Both the position numbers and the translations under genes were made by a program. Positions 1 to 8,070 of a DNA stretch of 64,000 nucleotides are shown here, piece after piece. The stretch's first letter is position 1; each line of letters begins with the position of its first letter. The notes beneath the pieces are model-generated. The model saw nothing but the letters and a program-made list of their open reading frames with translations. It had not been told where the DNA came from and searched no databases. The DNA is from Hyphomonadaceae bacterium. Its GTDB lineage: Bacteria; Pseudomonadota; Alphaproteobacteria; Caulobacterales; Aquidulcibacteraceae. Where the stretch lies: the NCBI GenBank assembly GCA_019753105.1, contig JAIELJ010000003.1:372001-436000 (forward strand), given 5' to 3'.

Positions 1-222
1 CTCTGGCGCCGCCGCGCCGACGATGGCTTCGACGCTGATGCCGTCCTGCTTGGTCGGCACATAGACTTCGAGCCGGAACTTGCCCGGCTTTTCCTCGAAC
101 CAGCTGACCGCGTCGGCGGGCGAGGGGTCGTGACGGTCGAGTTCGTCCGCGGCGGCGCGAACCTGAGCTAGCGTTCCAAGGGCGGTGAGCAAAAGCATGC
201 GGGCGCGGGCATAACCGGCCAC
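1..222 (-). CDS. Probable ribosomal protein L11 methyltransferase PrmA, N-terminal part (runs off the window)
   Basis: An open frame enters from the left edge and reads toward it on the minus strand; only about 74 N-terminal codons are present. The segment with key words DPSPADAVSWFEEKPGKF and RLEVYV resembles the N-terminal substrate-recognition domain of alphaproteobacterial PrmA, which trimethylates ribosomal protein L11. The methyltransferase domain lies outside the window, so the call rests on weak N-terminal similarity. I take the GTG at 222 as start; an ATG at 198 in the same frame is the alternative. The gene is divergent from the secreted-protein gene at 357. Confidence 0.45.
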   Translation of the reverse strand, partial: MAGYARARMLLLTALGTLAQVRAAADELDRHDPSPADAVSWFEEKPGKFRLEVYVPTKQDGISVEAIVGAAAPE

Positions 223-356
223 GCCCGCGCTGTCACCTTGGCTCGCTTGACGCTCGTCATTTGGCCCCCACGCGACCTTTGCCGACGGCGAAATCGCGCT
301 AATTCAGGACGCGTTCAGGCTGGCGCGGGTCTGCTGGCAGGCGAGGGAGTTTCTTC

Positions 357-698
357 ATGAAAAAAGCAGGCTTTATCGCCGCCAGCGTCGGGACGGCCGT
401 GCTGCTCGCCGCTGGCGCTACCGCGCTGACCACCGCTCTGCTCTCGCCCAATCACGGTGTCGAGGAGGCGGGCGCGGCTGAAGTTGCCGCGCCGGCGCCG
501 GACGCTGATGCGCGCGACGGCAATCGTGGTGGATTGTTCTCATGGTTCGGCGGCGGGACGCAGCAACGCGAGTCGCAGCCGGCGGCCGCTGAAGGTGAGC
601 GCCACGTGCTGCCCGGCGTCACGGAACCGGCGCGCGCCACCAGCCCCACACCATCGCGCGCCGCCAGCGACGATGACGACGATGATGATGACGATTGA
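357..698 (+). CDS. Secreted or membrane-anchored small protein with poly-aspartate C-terminus
   Basis: This 113-residue protein has a lysine start and a hydrophobic segment (about residues 5-30) that can act as a signal peptide or membrane anchor. A low-complexity Ala/Pro/Gly/Glu-rich body follows. The chain ends in nine consecutive Asp residues (105-113), encoded by GAC/GAT repeats just before the stop. A GGGAG ribosome-binding site lies 9-10 bases upstream of the ATG. I do not recognise a family. The acidic tail could bind divalent cations or basic partners, but that is inference. It ends 7 bp from the convergent uvrD gene. Confidence 0.6.
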   Translation: MKKAGFIAASVGTAVLLAAGATALTTALLSPNHGVEEAGAAEVAAPAPDADARDGNRGGLFSWFGGGTQQRESQPAAAEGERHVLPGVTEPARATSPTPSRAASDDDDDDDDD

Positions 699-705
699 AC
701 GCTAG

Positions 706-3120
706 CTATGCCGCGCTCGCGGGGATGACGAAGCTGTCGATCACGCGCTTATGGCCGGCCTTGTCGAAATCGACGGTGAGCTTGTTGCCCTCAACGAAGC
801 GGACCAGACCGTAGCCGAACTTTTGATGGAAGATGCGGTCGCCAACGCGATAGGCGGCGTCGCCATCGCCCGAACGCGCGACGAGGCGTGCTTCGCCTTC
901 GATCATGGGCGTGCGGCCGCCGCCGGCCTTGGCCATGTTCTCTTGCGCGCGGCGCCAGCCTGGCGATTGGTAGGCGCTGTTGAAGCCAGCGCCTGGCGCG
1001 AATGAGTCAAGCCGCGACGCGGACTCGCGCACATTGCCAGCTTGCATCGTGTAACCCGTCTCACTGATCGCATCGACGCTCTTTGGCGGCAGTTCATCAA
1101 TGAAGCGTGAGGGGAGGACGGTTTGCCAGCGGCCATAGATCTGTCGATTGGCGGCAAATGAAATGCGTGCGCTCTCACGTGCGCGTGTGATGCCCACGTA
1201 AGCAAGCCGGCGCTCTTCCTCGAGGCCTTTCTCTTGGCTCTCATCGAGTGAGCGCTTGGACGGAAACACTTCTTCTTCCCAGCCCGGCAAGAAGACGAGA
1301 GGAAACTCCAAGCCCTTCGCCGCGTGCAAAGTAGAGAGCTGCACGTTCTCCGCCTCGCTTTCGGACTCGATGTCGAGGACGAGCGCAACGTGCTCAAGAT
1401 ACGCCTCCAGCGTATCGTACTGGCCCATCGACTGAACCAATTCCTTCAAGTTTTCGAGGCGCGTCTGCGCTTGCGGCGACTTATCGTTGCGCAGCATGTC
1501 GGTATAGCCGCTTTCGTCGAGCACGATTTCGGCGAGTTCGACATGGCTGATCGTGCGCGCTTGCTCGCGCCAGCGATCGAGATCGCTCAGGAAGGCGCGC
1601 AGAGCGGTGCGCGCTTTCAGCGGCAGATCGTCCGTCACCACCATTTCGCGCGCTGCGCCAATGAGCGTGCGAAAGCGCGTTGCGCCGCCTGGCGGTTCGG
1701 GTTGTTCGCTCACGACTTCGCCAGTGTTCTGATCGAACAGCGGGCCGTTATCGGTGACGAACCGCACCGGCGGTTTGCCCGCGTGTGCGTGCAGCTTTTG
1801 CACTGTGCCTTCGCCGACGCCGCGTTTTGGTTGGTTGACGATGCGCTCGAAGGCGAGGTCATCATCCTCTGAGCGGATGAGGCGCAAATAGGCATGCACG
1901 TCGCGCACTTCAGCGCGTTCGAAGAAGCGCGGGCCGCCGATGACCTTGTACGGAATGCGCAGCATCAGGAAGCGTTCTTCAAACGCCCGCATCTGCCAAG
2001 CTGCGCGAACAAGCACTGCGCAATCGGCATAAGAGCGATTGCCTTGCACCCAGGCTTCGATGTCGTCGGCGATCAGCCGCGCTTCGGCGTCGCCGTCCCA
2101 GACGCCGCGCACTTTCACGCGTTGGCCGTCTTCATCGTCCGTGAAGAGCGTCTTGCCCAGCCGGCCGCGATTGTTGGCGATCAGATGCGAGGCGGCGGCC
2201 AGGATGTGGCCGGTGGAGCGATAATTGCGCTCCAAGCGCACGACAACCGCGCCTGGAAAATCATGCTCGAAGCGCAGGATGTTATCGACCTCGGCGCCGC
2301 GCCAGCCATAGATCGACTGATCGTCATCGCCGACGACGCAGAGGTTCTTGCGATCCTGCGCGAGCAAACGCAGCCACAAATACTGCGCGACGTTCGTATC
2401 TTGATACTCATCCACCATCAGGTGGCTGATCTTGCGGTGATAGGCTTGCAGCACATCCGGATGGCGCTGAAACACGTCGATCATGTGTATCAAGAGATCG
2501 CCGAAATCGCAGGCGTTCAAGATCTTCAGGCGCGCCTGATATTGCGCGTAGAGCTTCACGCCGGCGCCATCGGCAAACGCGAACGCTTCGTTCTTCGGCA
2601 CTTTCTCCGGCGTGAGCGCGCGGTTTTTCCAATTATCAATCACGCCCGCGAGTTGGCGGCCTGGCCAACGCTTTTCATCGATGCCTTCCGCGTCGATGAT
2701 CTGTTTCAGGAGCCGGACTTGGTCGTCCGTATCCAAGATCGTGAAATTGTTCTTCAGCCCGACAAGCTCGGCATGCGTGCGCAGCATGCGCGCGCTGATC
2801 GAGTGGAAGGTGCCGAGCCACGGCAGGCCGCCGCCGCCGGGGCCGAGTAGCTTCTCCACGCGCTCCCGCATTTCGCGCGCGGCTTTGTTCGTGAACGTCA
2901 CCGCGAGCACGCCCCACGGCTTGGCACGTCCGGTTGAGAGCAAATGCGCAAGCCGCGTCGTCAGTACGCGCGTCTTGCCCGTGCCCGCGCCGGCGAGCAC
3001 CAGCACAGGCCCGTCGAGCGCTTCGACAGCCGCGCGCTGCTCAGGATTGAGCGACGCCAAATAGGGCGGCGCAGCCATCGCGCGCTGCGAGATCGGCAGG
3101 AATTCTTCGCTGTCGCTCAA
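706..3120 (-). CDS. uvrD: ATP-dependent DNA helicase UvrD/PcrA (superfamily 1)
   Basis: This 804-residue 3'-5' DNA helicase acts in nucleotide excision repair, mismatch repair and removal of recombination intermediates. Visible SF1A motifs are the Q-motif region LNPEQRAAV (24-32), Walker A AGAGTGKT (43-50), motif II DEYQDT (237-242), motif III QSIYGWRGA (268-276), motif IV LERNYRS (296-302) and motif V near TLHAAKGLEFP. The C-terminus carries a small beta domain (RVGDRIFHQKFGYG), the Tudor-like region that in PcrA/UvrD contacts RNA polymerase. Length is normal for the family. The ATG at 3120 is used; a second in-frame ATG is 14 codons in. It is convergent with the poly-Asp protein. Confidence 0.96.
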   Translation of the reverse strand: MSDSEEFLPISQRAMAAPPYLASLNPEQRAAVEALDGPVLVLAGAGTGKTRVLTTRLAHLLSTGRAKPWGVLAVTFTNKAAREMRERVEKLLGPGGGGLPWLGTFHSISARMLRTHAELVGLKNNFTILDTDDQVRLLKQIIDAEGIDEKRWPGRQLAGVIDNWKNRALTPEKVPKNEAFAFADGAGVKLYAQYQARLKILNACDFGDLLIHMIDVFQRHPDVLQAYHRKISHLMVDEYQDTNVAQYLWLRLLAQDRKNLCVVGDDDQSIYGWRGAEVDNILRFEHDFPGAVVVRLERNYRSTGHILAAASHLIANNRGRLGKTLFTDDEDGQRVKVRGVWDGDAEARLIADDIEAWVQGNRSYADCAVLVRAAWQMRAFEERFLMLRIPYKVIGGPRFFERAEVRDVHAYLRLIRSEDDDLAFERIVNQPKRGVGEGTVQKLHAHAGKPPVRFVTDNGPLFDQNTGEVVSEQPEPPGGATRFRTLIGAAREMVVTDDLPLKARTALRAFLSDLDRWREQARTISHVELAEIVLDESGYTDMLRNDKSPQAQTRLENLKELVQSMGQYDTLEAYLEHVALVLDIESESEAENVQLSTLHAAKGLEFPLVFLPGWEEEVFPSKRSLDESQEKGLEEERRLAYVGITRARESARISFAANRQIYGRWQTVLPSRFIDELPPKSVDAISETGYTMQAGNVRESASRLDSFAPGAGFNSAYQSPGWRRAQENMAKAGGGRTPMIEGEARLVARSGDGDAAYRVGDRIFHQKFGYGLVRFVEGNKLTVDFDKAGHKRVIDSFVIPASAA

Positions 3121-3235
3121 GGTTCGGTTTCGATTCGGATCCGTTAAAGGCGCACTCTAGCACGAAGCGAGAACATAGTGCCCCCAACCGCAGCTTGCGA
3201 GCGTCTCAGGAACGGATTGCTGCGGCTATTCGTTA

Positions 3236-3700
3236 ATGCGCGTGATGTCCTTCGCGCACATGCTTTTTCGGAGCGGGGCGGCGGTGCTCGCTTTAGGGCT
3301 CGTCGCCTGTAGCGATCCGGTCGCGCCGGAGCCCGATCCAGACGCCTCCGCCGTGATCGGCCCAGCCGAGCCGCTGCCGCAAACGCTACCGCCGCCGAGC
3401 GAAAGCCAGCCGCGTTTCGTGGGGCTGTGGGCGACAGCGCAAAACGGCTGCGAAGCGCCGCCTTGGACGTTTCGAGCGGATGGCGTGCGCACGCAGGGCG
3501 AAGTTTCCTGTGACTTCTCAAACCTTCGCATGACAGAAGCCGGCTACCTAGTCGCGGCCGTCTGCCAAGCTGAGGGCGAAACGACTAATCACGACATCCA
3601 GTTTTCGTTCGCCGAATCCGCGCGCGCGATGATGGTTTCCGAAGGGCCGTGGGCTGGGCCCACAAGTCTTGTCTATTGCGGGCCACTACCAGCGCAGTGA
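3236..3700 (+). CDS. Small putative lipoprotein
   Basis: This 154-residue protein has an N-terminal hydrophobic stretch ending in a lipobox-like LGLVACSD, so it is likely lipidated and held in the envelope. A Pro/Glu/Asp-rich linker (about 27-55) is followed by a compact domain with the words RFVGLWATAQNGC and PWTFRADGVRT and several cysteines (about 60-154). This looks like a small beta domain that senses or binds something outside the membrane, but I recognise no family. It reads toward the TIR genes; the next coding start is only 36 bp away. Confidence 0.65.
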   Translation: MRVMSFAHMLFRSGAAVLALGLVACSDPVAPEPDPDASAVIGPAEPLPQTLPPPSESQPRFVGLWATAQNGCEAPPWTFRADGVRTQGEVSCDFSNLRMTEAGYLVAAVCQAEGETTNHDIQFSFAESARAMMVSEGPWAGPTSLVYCGPLPAQ

Positions 3701-3735
3701 CGGGAACTTTCGTCGATGTTCCCTGTTGTCACAGC

Positions 3736-3921
3736 ATGGCCGATGACAACGACACCCGCTTGGGCCTGCTTTCTGGCCTCTTCGCCGTGATCATGGTCGT
3801 TGCGCTGTCCATCATGGCCATGTCGGCGCTCGGTGGCGCGCCTGCGCAATCCACAGCAGGACGTGGTGCGCTCGGTGGAGAACTTCCCGACACGGCGCGT
3901 TGGGTGATCGACCGCCCCTAG
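3736..3921 (+). CDS. Small single-span membrane protein (61 aa)
   Basis: Starting at the ATG at 3736 the frame encodes 61 residues: a short polar N-terminus (MADDNDTR), one strong membrane span (about 9-32, rich in Val, Met, Ala and Leu) and a short tail ending TARWVIDRP. No family is recognised. It lies between a putative lipoprotein and the first TIR gene, 63 bp before the TIR start, all on the plus strand, so it may share their transcript. Coding status is supported by codon composition and the clean transmembrane pattern, not by homology. Confidence 0.5.
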   Translation: MADDNDTRLGLLSGLFAVIMVVALSIMAMSALGGAPAQSTAGRGALGGELPDTARWVIDRP

Positions 3922-3984
3922 ACGGCCTCGCTTGCGCGGGGGCTGGTTGCTAGCTTCTGGCTCGAATCGAGCTGGAGATCTGAC

Positions 3985-4908
3985 ATGGCGGACGTTTTCT
4001 TGTCGTACGCGCGCGAAGACGAAGCGCGCGCGACGCAGATCGCCCGTGGCCTTCAGGGCATGGGTCTCGACGTTTTCTGGGACAACGAGATCCCACCCGG
4101 TCAGACTTGGGCGGACTATATCGAAGGCAAGCTCGCGGCGTGCAAAGTCGTGATCGTTGTGTGGAGCGCGCACTCCATCAAGTCGCAATGGGTGCGCGAA
4201 GAAGCGCGCATGGGGCGTGATCGCGCCAAACTCATTCCTGTGATGATTGACGGATCGGCCGCGCCGTTCGGCTTCGGCGAAGTACAGGCGGCGGATTTGT
4301 CGAGCTGGAATGGCGAAGCCACGCACGCGGGCTGGCAGCGTTTTGGTCAAGCCGTTTACACCGCCGTCAACGGCGCCGGCGCCCCCGCTCCGCAGCCCGT
4401 CGCGGCGCCCGCTTACACGCCGCCGCCTGCTCCAGCGCCGCAGTTGGACAGCGGTGGCGTCGAGCAGCTTTCACCGATCGGCTATGTGCAGAAATGCCTG
4501 CGCTTGTTCGTTGACGGCAAGGGACGCGCGCGGCGGGCGGAATATTGGTGGTGGGTAGCTTTTACGGCTGCCGTATCGGTCGTCGCTTTTTTGATCGACG
4601 TCATGGTGAGCGGGCTCAATTCGCTCACGAGCCTGCCGAACTCGCAATTCATCTCAAGTGTCGTGAGCATAGCGTTCCTGGCCCCTGGCGTGAGCGTGCT
4701 CAGCCGGCGCTTTCATGACGTGGGCTTGAGCGGTTGGCTCGTGGCGGGCGCGTTTGGCGTTTATGTCATTGGCTTCATGGCCAACGCTGCGGCGATGCCC
4801 GCGGGGATCATCCTTGTCGTGGCGGCAGCGCTCGCTGTTTTGATCGTCGCGCTGATCCCGTCGCGGCCTGGTCCCAACCAATATGGGCCTAATCCAAAAG
4901 GTGAGTGA
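3985..4908 (+). CDS. TIR domain-DUF805 membrane fusion protein
   Basis: This 307-residue protein has two domains. Residues 1-125 are a TIR domain beginning ADVFLSYARED, with FWDNEIPPGQTWADYIE and then SQWVREEA; E73 of the WVxxE motif is at the position of the catalytic Glu of NAD-cleaving bacterial TIRs. A Pro/Ala linker (about 128-158) leads to a DUF805 domain (about 167-305), recognised from GRARRAEYWWW, RRFHDVGLSGW and a C-terminal NQYGPNP motif, with about four membrane spans. The TIR domain should be cytosolic and membrane-tethered. NADase activity is inference. It lies 57 bp upstream of a paralogous TIR gene. The combination is unusual and may be a membrane-integrity sensor or defence effector. 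Confidence 0.88.
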   Translation: MADVFLSYAREDEARATQIARGLQGMGLDVFWDNEIPPGQTWADYIEGKLAACKVVIVVWSAHSIKSQWVREEARMGRDRAKLIPVMIDGSAAPFGFGEVQAADLSSWNGEATHAGWQRFGQAVYTAVNGAGAPAPQPVAAPAYTPPPAPAPQLDSGGVEQLSPIGYVQKCLRLFVDGKGRARRAEYWWWVAFTAAVSVVAFLIDVMVSGLNSLTSLPNSQFISSVVSIAFLAPGVSVLSRRFHDVGLSGWLVAGAFGVYVIGFMANAAAMPAGIILVVAAALAVLIVALIPSRPGPNQYGPNPKGE

Positions 4909-4965
4909 CGCGCGGTTTGAACCGGCCATGCCTTAACTGCTAAGAAAGCCGCCCAAGGAGGGGAC

Positions 4966-5997
4966 ATGGCCGACGTATTTCTGTCTTACGCCCGCGAGGA
5001 TAGCGCACGCGCCCTCCAGGTCGCGCAGGGACTGCAGAACGCCGGCCTCGATGTCTTCTGGGACAACGAGATTCCGCCCGGCCAAACCTGGGCCGATTAC
5101 ATCGAACAGAAGCTCACCCAATCCAAAGCGCTGATTGTGCTGTGGAGCGAGCACTCCACCAAGTCGCAATGGGTGCGTGAAGAAGCGCGCATGGGCCGCG
5201 ACAAGGGCGTGCTCATCCCAGTGATGATCGATGCGTCGCAGCCGCCGTTCGGGTTCGGCGAAGTGCAGGCCGCGAACCTCGCGTCGTGGAATGGTGAAGC
5301 CGATCATCCCGGCTGGAAGCGCTTTGTCGATGCCGTCGCTCAGTTTGCCAAGGCTGAGCCGCGCCCGGCGCAGCAAGCGATGGCTGCGCCGCCGCGCGCA
5401 GCAGCGTCGCCGCCACAGCCACAACCCGCGCCTGCGCCAGCTGCTAAGAGCGGCGGCGTGCCAACTTGGGCCTGGGTTGCTGGCGGCGTTGTCGGCGCGC
5501 TGGTGGTGCTTGGCATTATCGGCTCGATGCTGCCCAACGCTCAGCAACAGCAAGTCGCACAAGGCAATCAGGTGCAGCCGGCGACGAGCGCCGCGGTGCA
5601 ACCTCCCGCCACCGGCGGCGAAGATCCGCAAGCGATTATTCTGCAGCAATTGCAGCAGGCGCAGGTCGCGGCCGCCCAGCAGGGTTTTCAGTTGGTAGGG
5701 CAGCCGTTCAGCGGCAGCCTCGCACAGGGCCAGAGCTGGAACGTGCCGGCGACGCTGCAAGTCGGCTACGAGTACAGAGTGCTTGGCGTCTGCGATCGCG
5801 ATTGCGCCGATCTCGATCTCGTCATGTTCGACAGCGCTGGCCGTCAGATCTCGCAAGACACGACGAACACCAATCTGCCGATCGTATCTGTAATCCCGGC
5901 CTACAACGACAACTTCACCATCCAGGTGCAGATGTACAATTGCTCGATCGCGCCCTGCTATTACGCGCTCGCGCTCTATGGGCGGCCGGCGCGATAG
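4966..5997 (+). CDS. TIR domain, single membrane span and extracytoplasmic beta domain
   Basis: This 343-residue protein has a TIR domain (1-125) that is closely paralogous to the preceding gene, including an identical FWDNEIPPGQTWADYIE segment and SQWVREEA with the putative catalytic E73. An Ala/Pro linker (about 128-162) precedes one membrane span (about 165-190). A Gln-rich stretch follows (about 195-225), then a beta-rich domain (about 232-343) of pre-peptidase C-terminal (PPC) type: FSGSLAQGQSW, a DLDLVMFDSAGR strand pair and four cysteines that could form disulfides outside the cytoplasm. The layout suggests an outside-in receptor with a cytosolic NADase-like output. That role is inference. 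An AAGGAGGGG ribosome site precedes the ATG. Confidence 0.87.
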   Translation: MADVFLSYAREDSARALQVAQGLQNAGLDVFWDNEIPPGQTWADYIEQKLTQSKALIVLWSEHSTKSQWVREEARMGRDKGVLIPVMIDASQPPFGFGEVQAANLASWNGEADHPGWKRFVDAVAQFAKAEPRPAQQAMAAPPRAAASPPQPQPAPAPAAKSGGVPTWAWVAGGVVGALVVLGIIGSMLPNAQQQQVAQGNQVQPATSAAVQPPATGGEDPQAIILQQLQQAQVAAAQQGFQLVGQPFSGSLAQGQSWNVPATLQVGYEYRVLGVCDRDCADLDLVMFDSAGRQISQDTTNTNLPIVSVIPAYNDNFTIQVQMYNCSIAPCYYALALYGRPAR

Positions 5998-6001
5998 CGC
6001 C

Positions 6002-6232
6002 TTAAGCGACGCGGTTTTCGAGAACGAACACGCGCACGGCTGACGCGAGTGACGCATCAGGCGCGGCTTTGCTGCGGTTGTCGTCGATCGACGCGATCAA
6101 CACAGGCAGGGTTTGTGCGCGCGCCCGCGCGATCTTTTCCAGCGCGGACCAGAACTCCTGTTCCAGCGCTAGCGACGTGCGGTGACCGGCGATCCGCATG
6201 GACCGCTTCAGAAGTGCGCCTTTAGTCGTCAT
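6002..6232 (-). CDS. Ribbon-helix-helix (RHH_4-type) domain protein
   Basis: This 76-residue basic protein has key segments MRIAGHRTSLALEQEFWSAL and LPVLIASIDDNR, typical of the small RHH_4 family next to DUF4169 genes in alphaproteobacteria. The fold usually binds DNA as a dimer; targets are unknown. The ATG at 6232 overlaps the end of the upstream DUF4169 gene by 11 bp, which implies translational coupling. It is convergent with the TIR receptor gene with a gap of only 4 bp. Confidence 0.82.
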   Translation of the reverse strand: MTTKGALLKRSMRIAGHRTSLALEQEFWSALEKIARARAQTLPVLIASIDDNRSKAAPDASLASAVRVFVLENRVA

Positions 6233-6401
6233 TGCGCTTGTGTCCGTCGAGTTTGCGCTGCGCAGCCTCTTGCTCGGCTTTGCTCAGCTTCTTTTCTGTT
6301 TTGGTGCGGCCATGCGCGATCCGATTGGCCTGCGCTTTCGCTTCGGCTTCGGCGCGCTCCTTCGCTTTGCGCGCGCGCTTCAGGTTCACGATATCCGTCA
6401 T
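6222..6401 (-). CDS. DUF4169 family protein (59 aa)
   Basis: The minus strand from ATG 6401 to TAA 6222 encodes 59 residues: MTDIVNLKRARKAKERAEAE, then a Lys/Ala/Glu-rich helix, ending LDGHKRNDD. This is the DUF4169 pattern, a short charged helical protein of unknown function found in alphaproteobacteria beside an RHH protein and fumC. It overlaps the RHH start by 11 bp, so the two are probably co-translated. The very high Lys/Arg/Glu content suggests nucleic-acid or protein contact, but no activity is known to me. Confidence 0.85.
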   Translation of the reverse strand: MTDIVNLKRARKAKERAEAEAKAQANRIAHGRTKTEKKLSKAEQEAAQRKLDGHKRNDD

Positions 6402-6632
6402 GCCTTCGATGTAAGCCGATACCGGTGCTGGGCCAACCCGGGCAGAGGGAATAGTCGTTGAAATGCATGGCCTTCGCTTAATGCGCAGGCGGTAGTGTAC
6501 GTTCCGTTATGGCTGCAAAAGCGACGCTCCACGGTCGCGCAACGAGGGAACCGGTTGCCGGCAAAAGTTCCCTGCTGCAGCGGACGCGACGCTTTTGTCT
6601 TTTACACTCTCGAGCAGCAAACGCGCTGAGCG

Positions 6633-8018
6633 TCAGCCCGGCTTGATCATGTTCTCTGGCCGCACGATGGCGTCGAAATCGGCGCCGTCGATGCCGTCTT
6701 TGAGCGCTTCTTCGCGCAGCGTGGTGCCGTTTTTGTGCGCGGTTTTGGCGATTTTCGCGGCGCGGTCGTAGCCGTACTTTGGCGCGAGCGCCGTCACCAG
6801 CATGAGCGAGTTATCGAGGCCGCGCTGGATGTTGTCGCGGCGCGGCTCGATGCCGGCGACGCAATTATCGGTGAAGCTCACCGCCGCATCGGCCATCAGG
6901 CGCACGCTTTGCAGGAAATTGTACGCCATCACCGGGTTGAACACGTTGAGCTCAAAATGCCCCGAGGCGCCCGCGAAGGTGATCGCGGCGTGATTGCCGA
7001 AGATCTGCGCGCAGACTTGTGTCAGCGCTTCGCACTGCGTCGGGTTCACCTTGCCCGGCATGATCGATGAGCCAGGCTCATTCTCCGGCAACGCCAGTTC
7101 GCCCAAGCCGGAACGGGGGCCGGAGCCCAGGAAGCGGATGTCGTTGGCGATCTTGAAGAGCGAAGCGGCGACCGTGTTGATCGCGCCGTGCGAAAACACC
7201 ATCGCGTCGTGCGCCGCGAGCGCTTCGAACTTGTTCGGCGCGCTGGTGAACTTCATCTGCGTGATCGCCGCGATCATCTCAGCGACCTTCTCCGCAAAGC
7301 CAACCGGCGCATTGAGGCCGGTGCCGACAGCTGTGCCGCCTTGCGCCAGTTGCATCAGCATCGGCATCGTCTGCTCGATGCGGGCGATGCCGTTTTCGAT
7401 CTGCGTCGCGTAGCCGGAGAATTCTTGGCCCAATGTGATCGGCGTTGCGTCTTGCGTGTGCGTGCGGCCGATCTTGATGATGTCCTTCCACGCTTGCGCC
7501 TTGTCGTTCAGCGCGTTGCGAAGCTTCTGCAGCGCCGGAAGCAAGCGGTGCTCGATCTCTTCGGCGCAAGCGATGTGCATGGCGGTCGGGAACGTATCGT
7601 TCGACGACTGGCTCATGTTCACATGATCGTTCGGGTGGACCGGCTTCTTCGAGCCCATCTCGCCGCCCAGCATCTCGATCGCCCGGTTCGAGATCACCTC
7701 GTTGGCGTTCATGTTCGATTGCGTACCGGAGCCTGTCTGCCAGACTGAGAGCGGAAAGTGCGCGTTGAGCTTGCCTTCGATGACTTCCTGCGCCGCCTTC
7801 ACAATCGTGTCGCCGATCTCTGGCTTTAGGACGCCCAGCTCCATATTGGCTTCCGCCGCCGCGCGCTTGACGATGCCCAGCGCGCGCACAATCGGCGCGG
7901 GCATTTTCTCTTCGCCGATCTTGAAATTCTGCAACGAACGCTGCGCCTGGGCGCCCCAGTATTTATCGGTCTCCACCGGAATCGGGCCGAATGTGTCTGT
8001 TTCGGTGCGGGTCGACAT
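6633..8018 (-). CDS. fumC: Class II fumarate hydratase FumC
   Basis: This 461-residue enzyme of the TCA cycle interconverts fumarate and L-malate without an iron-sulfur cluster. The fumarase/aspartase signature [17 protein letters not shown] is present, with the [14 protein letters not shown] and [10 protein letters not shown] active-site segments. I place the start at ATG 8018 ([16 protein letters not shown]), preceded by an AAAGG ribosome site; longer frames upstream run into the divergent gene's leader. It is followed after about 230 bp by the DUF4169/RHH pair, a conserved arrangement in alphaproteobacteria as I recall. It is divergent from the membrane protein at 8071, with 52 bp between starts. 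Confidence 0.97.
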   Translation of the reverse strand: MSTRTETDTFGPIPVETDKYWGAQAQRSLQNFKIGEEKMPAPIVRALGIVKRAAAEANMELGVLKPEIGDTIVKAAQEVIEGKLNAHFPLSVWQTGSGTQSNMNANEVISNRAIEMLGGEMGSKKPVHPNDHVNMSQSSNDTFPTAMHIACAEEIEHRLLPALQKLRNALNDKAQAWKDIIKIGRTHTQDATPITLGQEFSGYATQIENGIARIEQTMPMLMQLAQGGTAVGTGLNAPVGFAEKVAEMIAAITQMKFTSAPNKFEALAAHDAMVFSHGAINTVAASLFKIANDIRFLGSGPRSGLGELALPENEPGSSIMPGKVNPTQCEALTQVCAQIFGNHAAITFAGASGHFELNVFNPVMAYNFLQSVRLMADAAVSFTDNCVAGIEPRRDNIQRGLDNSLMLVTALAPKYGYDRAAKIAKTAHKNGTTLREEALKDGIDGADFDAIVRPENMIKPG

Positions 8019-8070
8019 GATGGTAGCCTTTGGGTGAATCTGACGCGTTGTCCCGGAAGGGGATATGGGC

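Noticed and set aside
1894-2850. Long plus-strand frame (318 codons) opposite uvrD
   Set aside because: It is antisense to conserved helicase codons; high GC produces such frames, and the protein has no recognisable domain.
4933-6057. Minus-strand frame of 374 codons opposite the second TIR gene
   Set aside because: Low-complexity Arg/Leu-rich antisense reading; the plus-strand TIR gene is clearly real.
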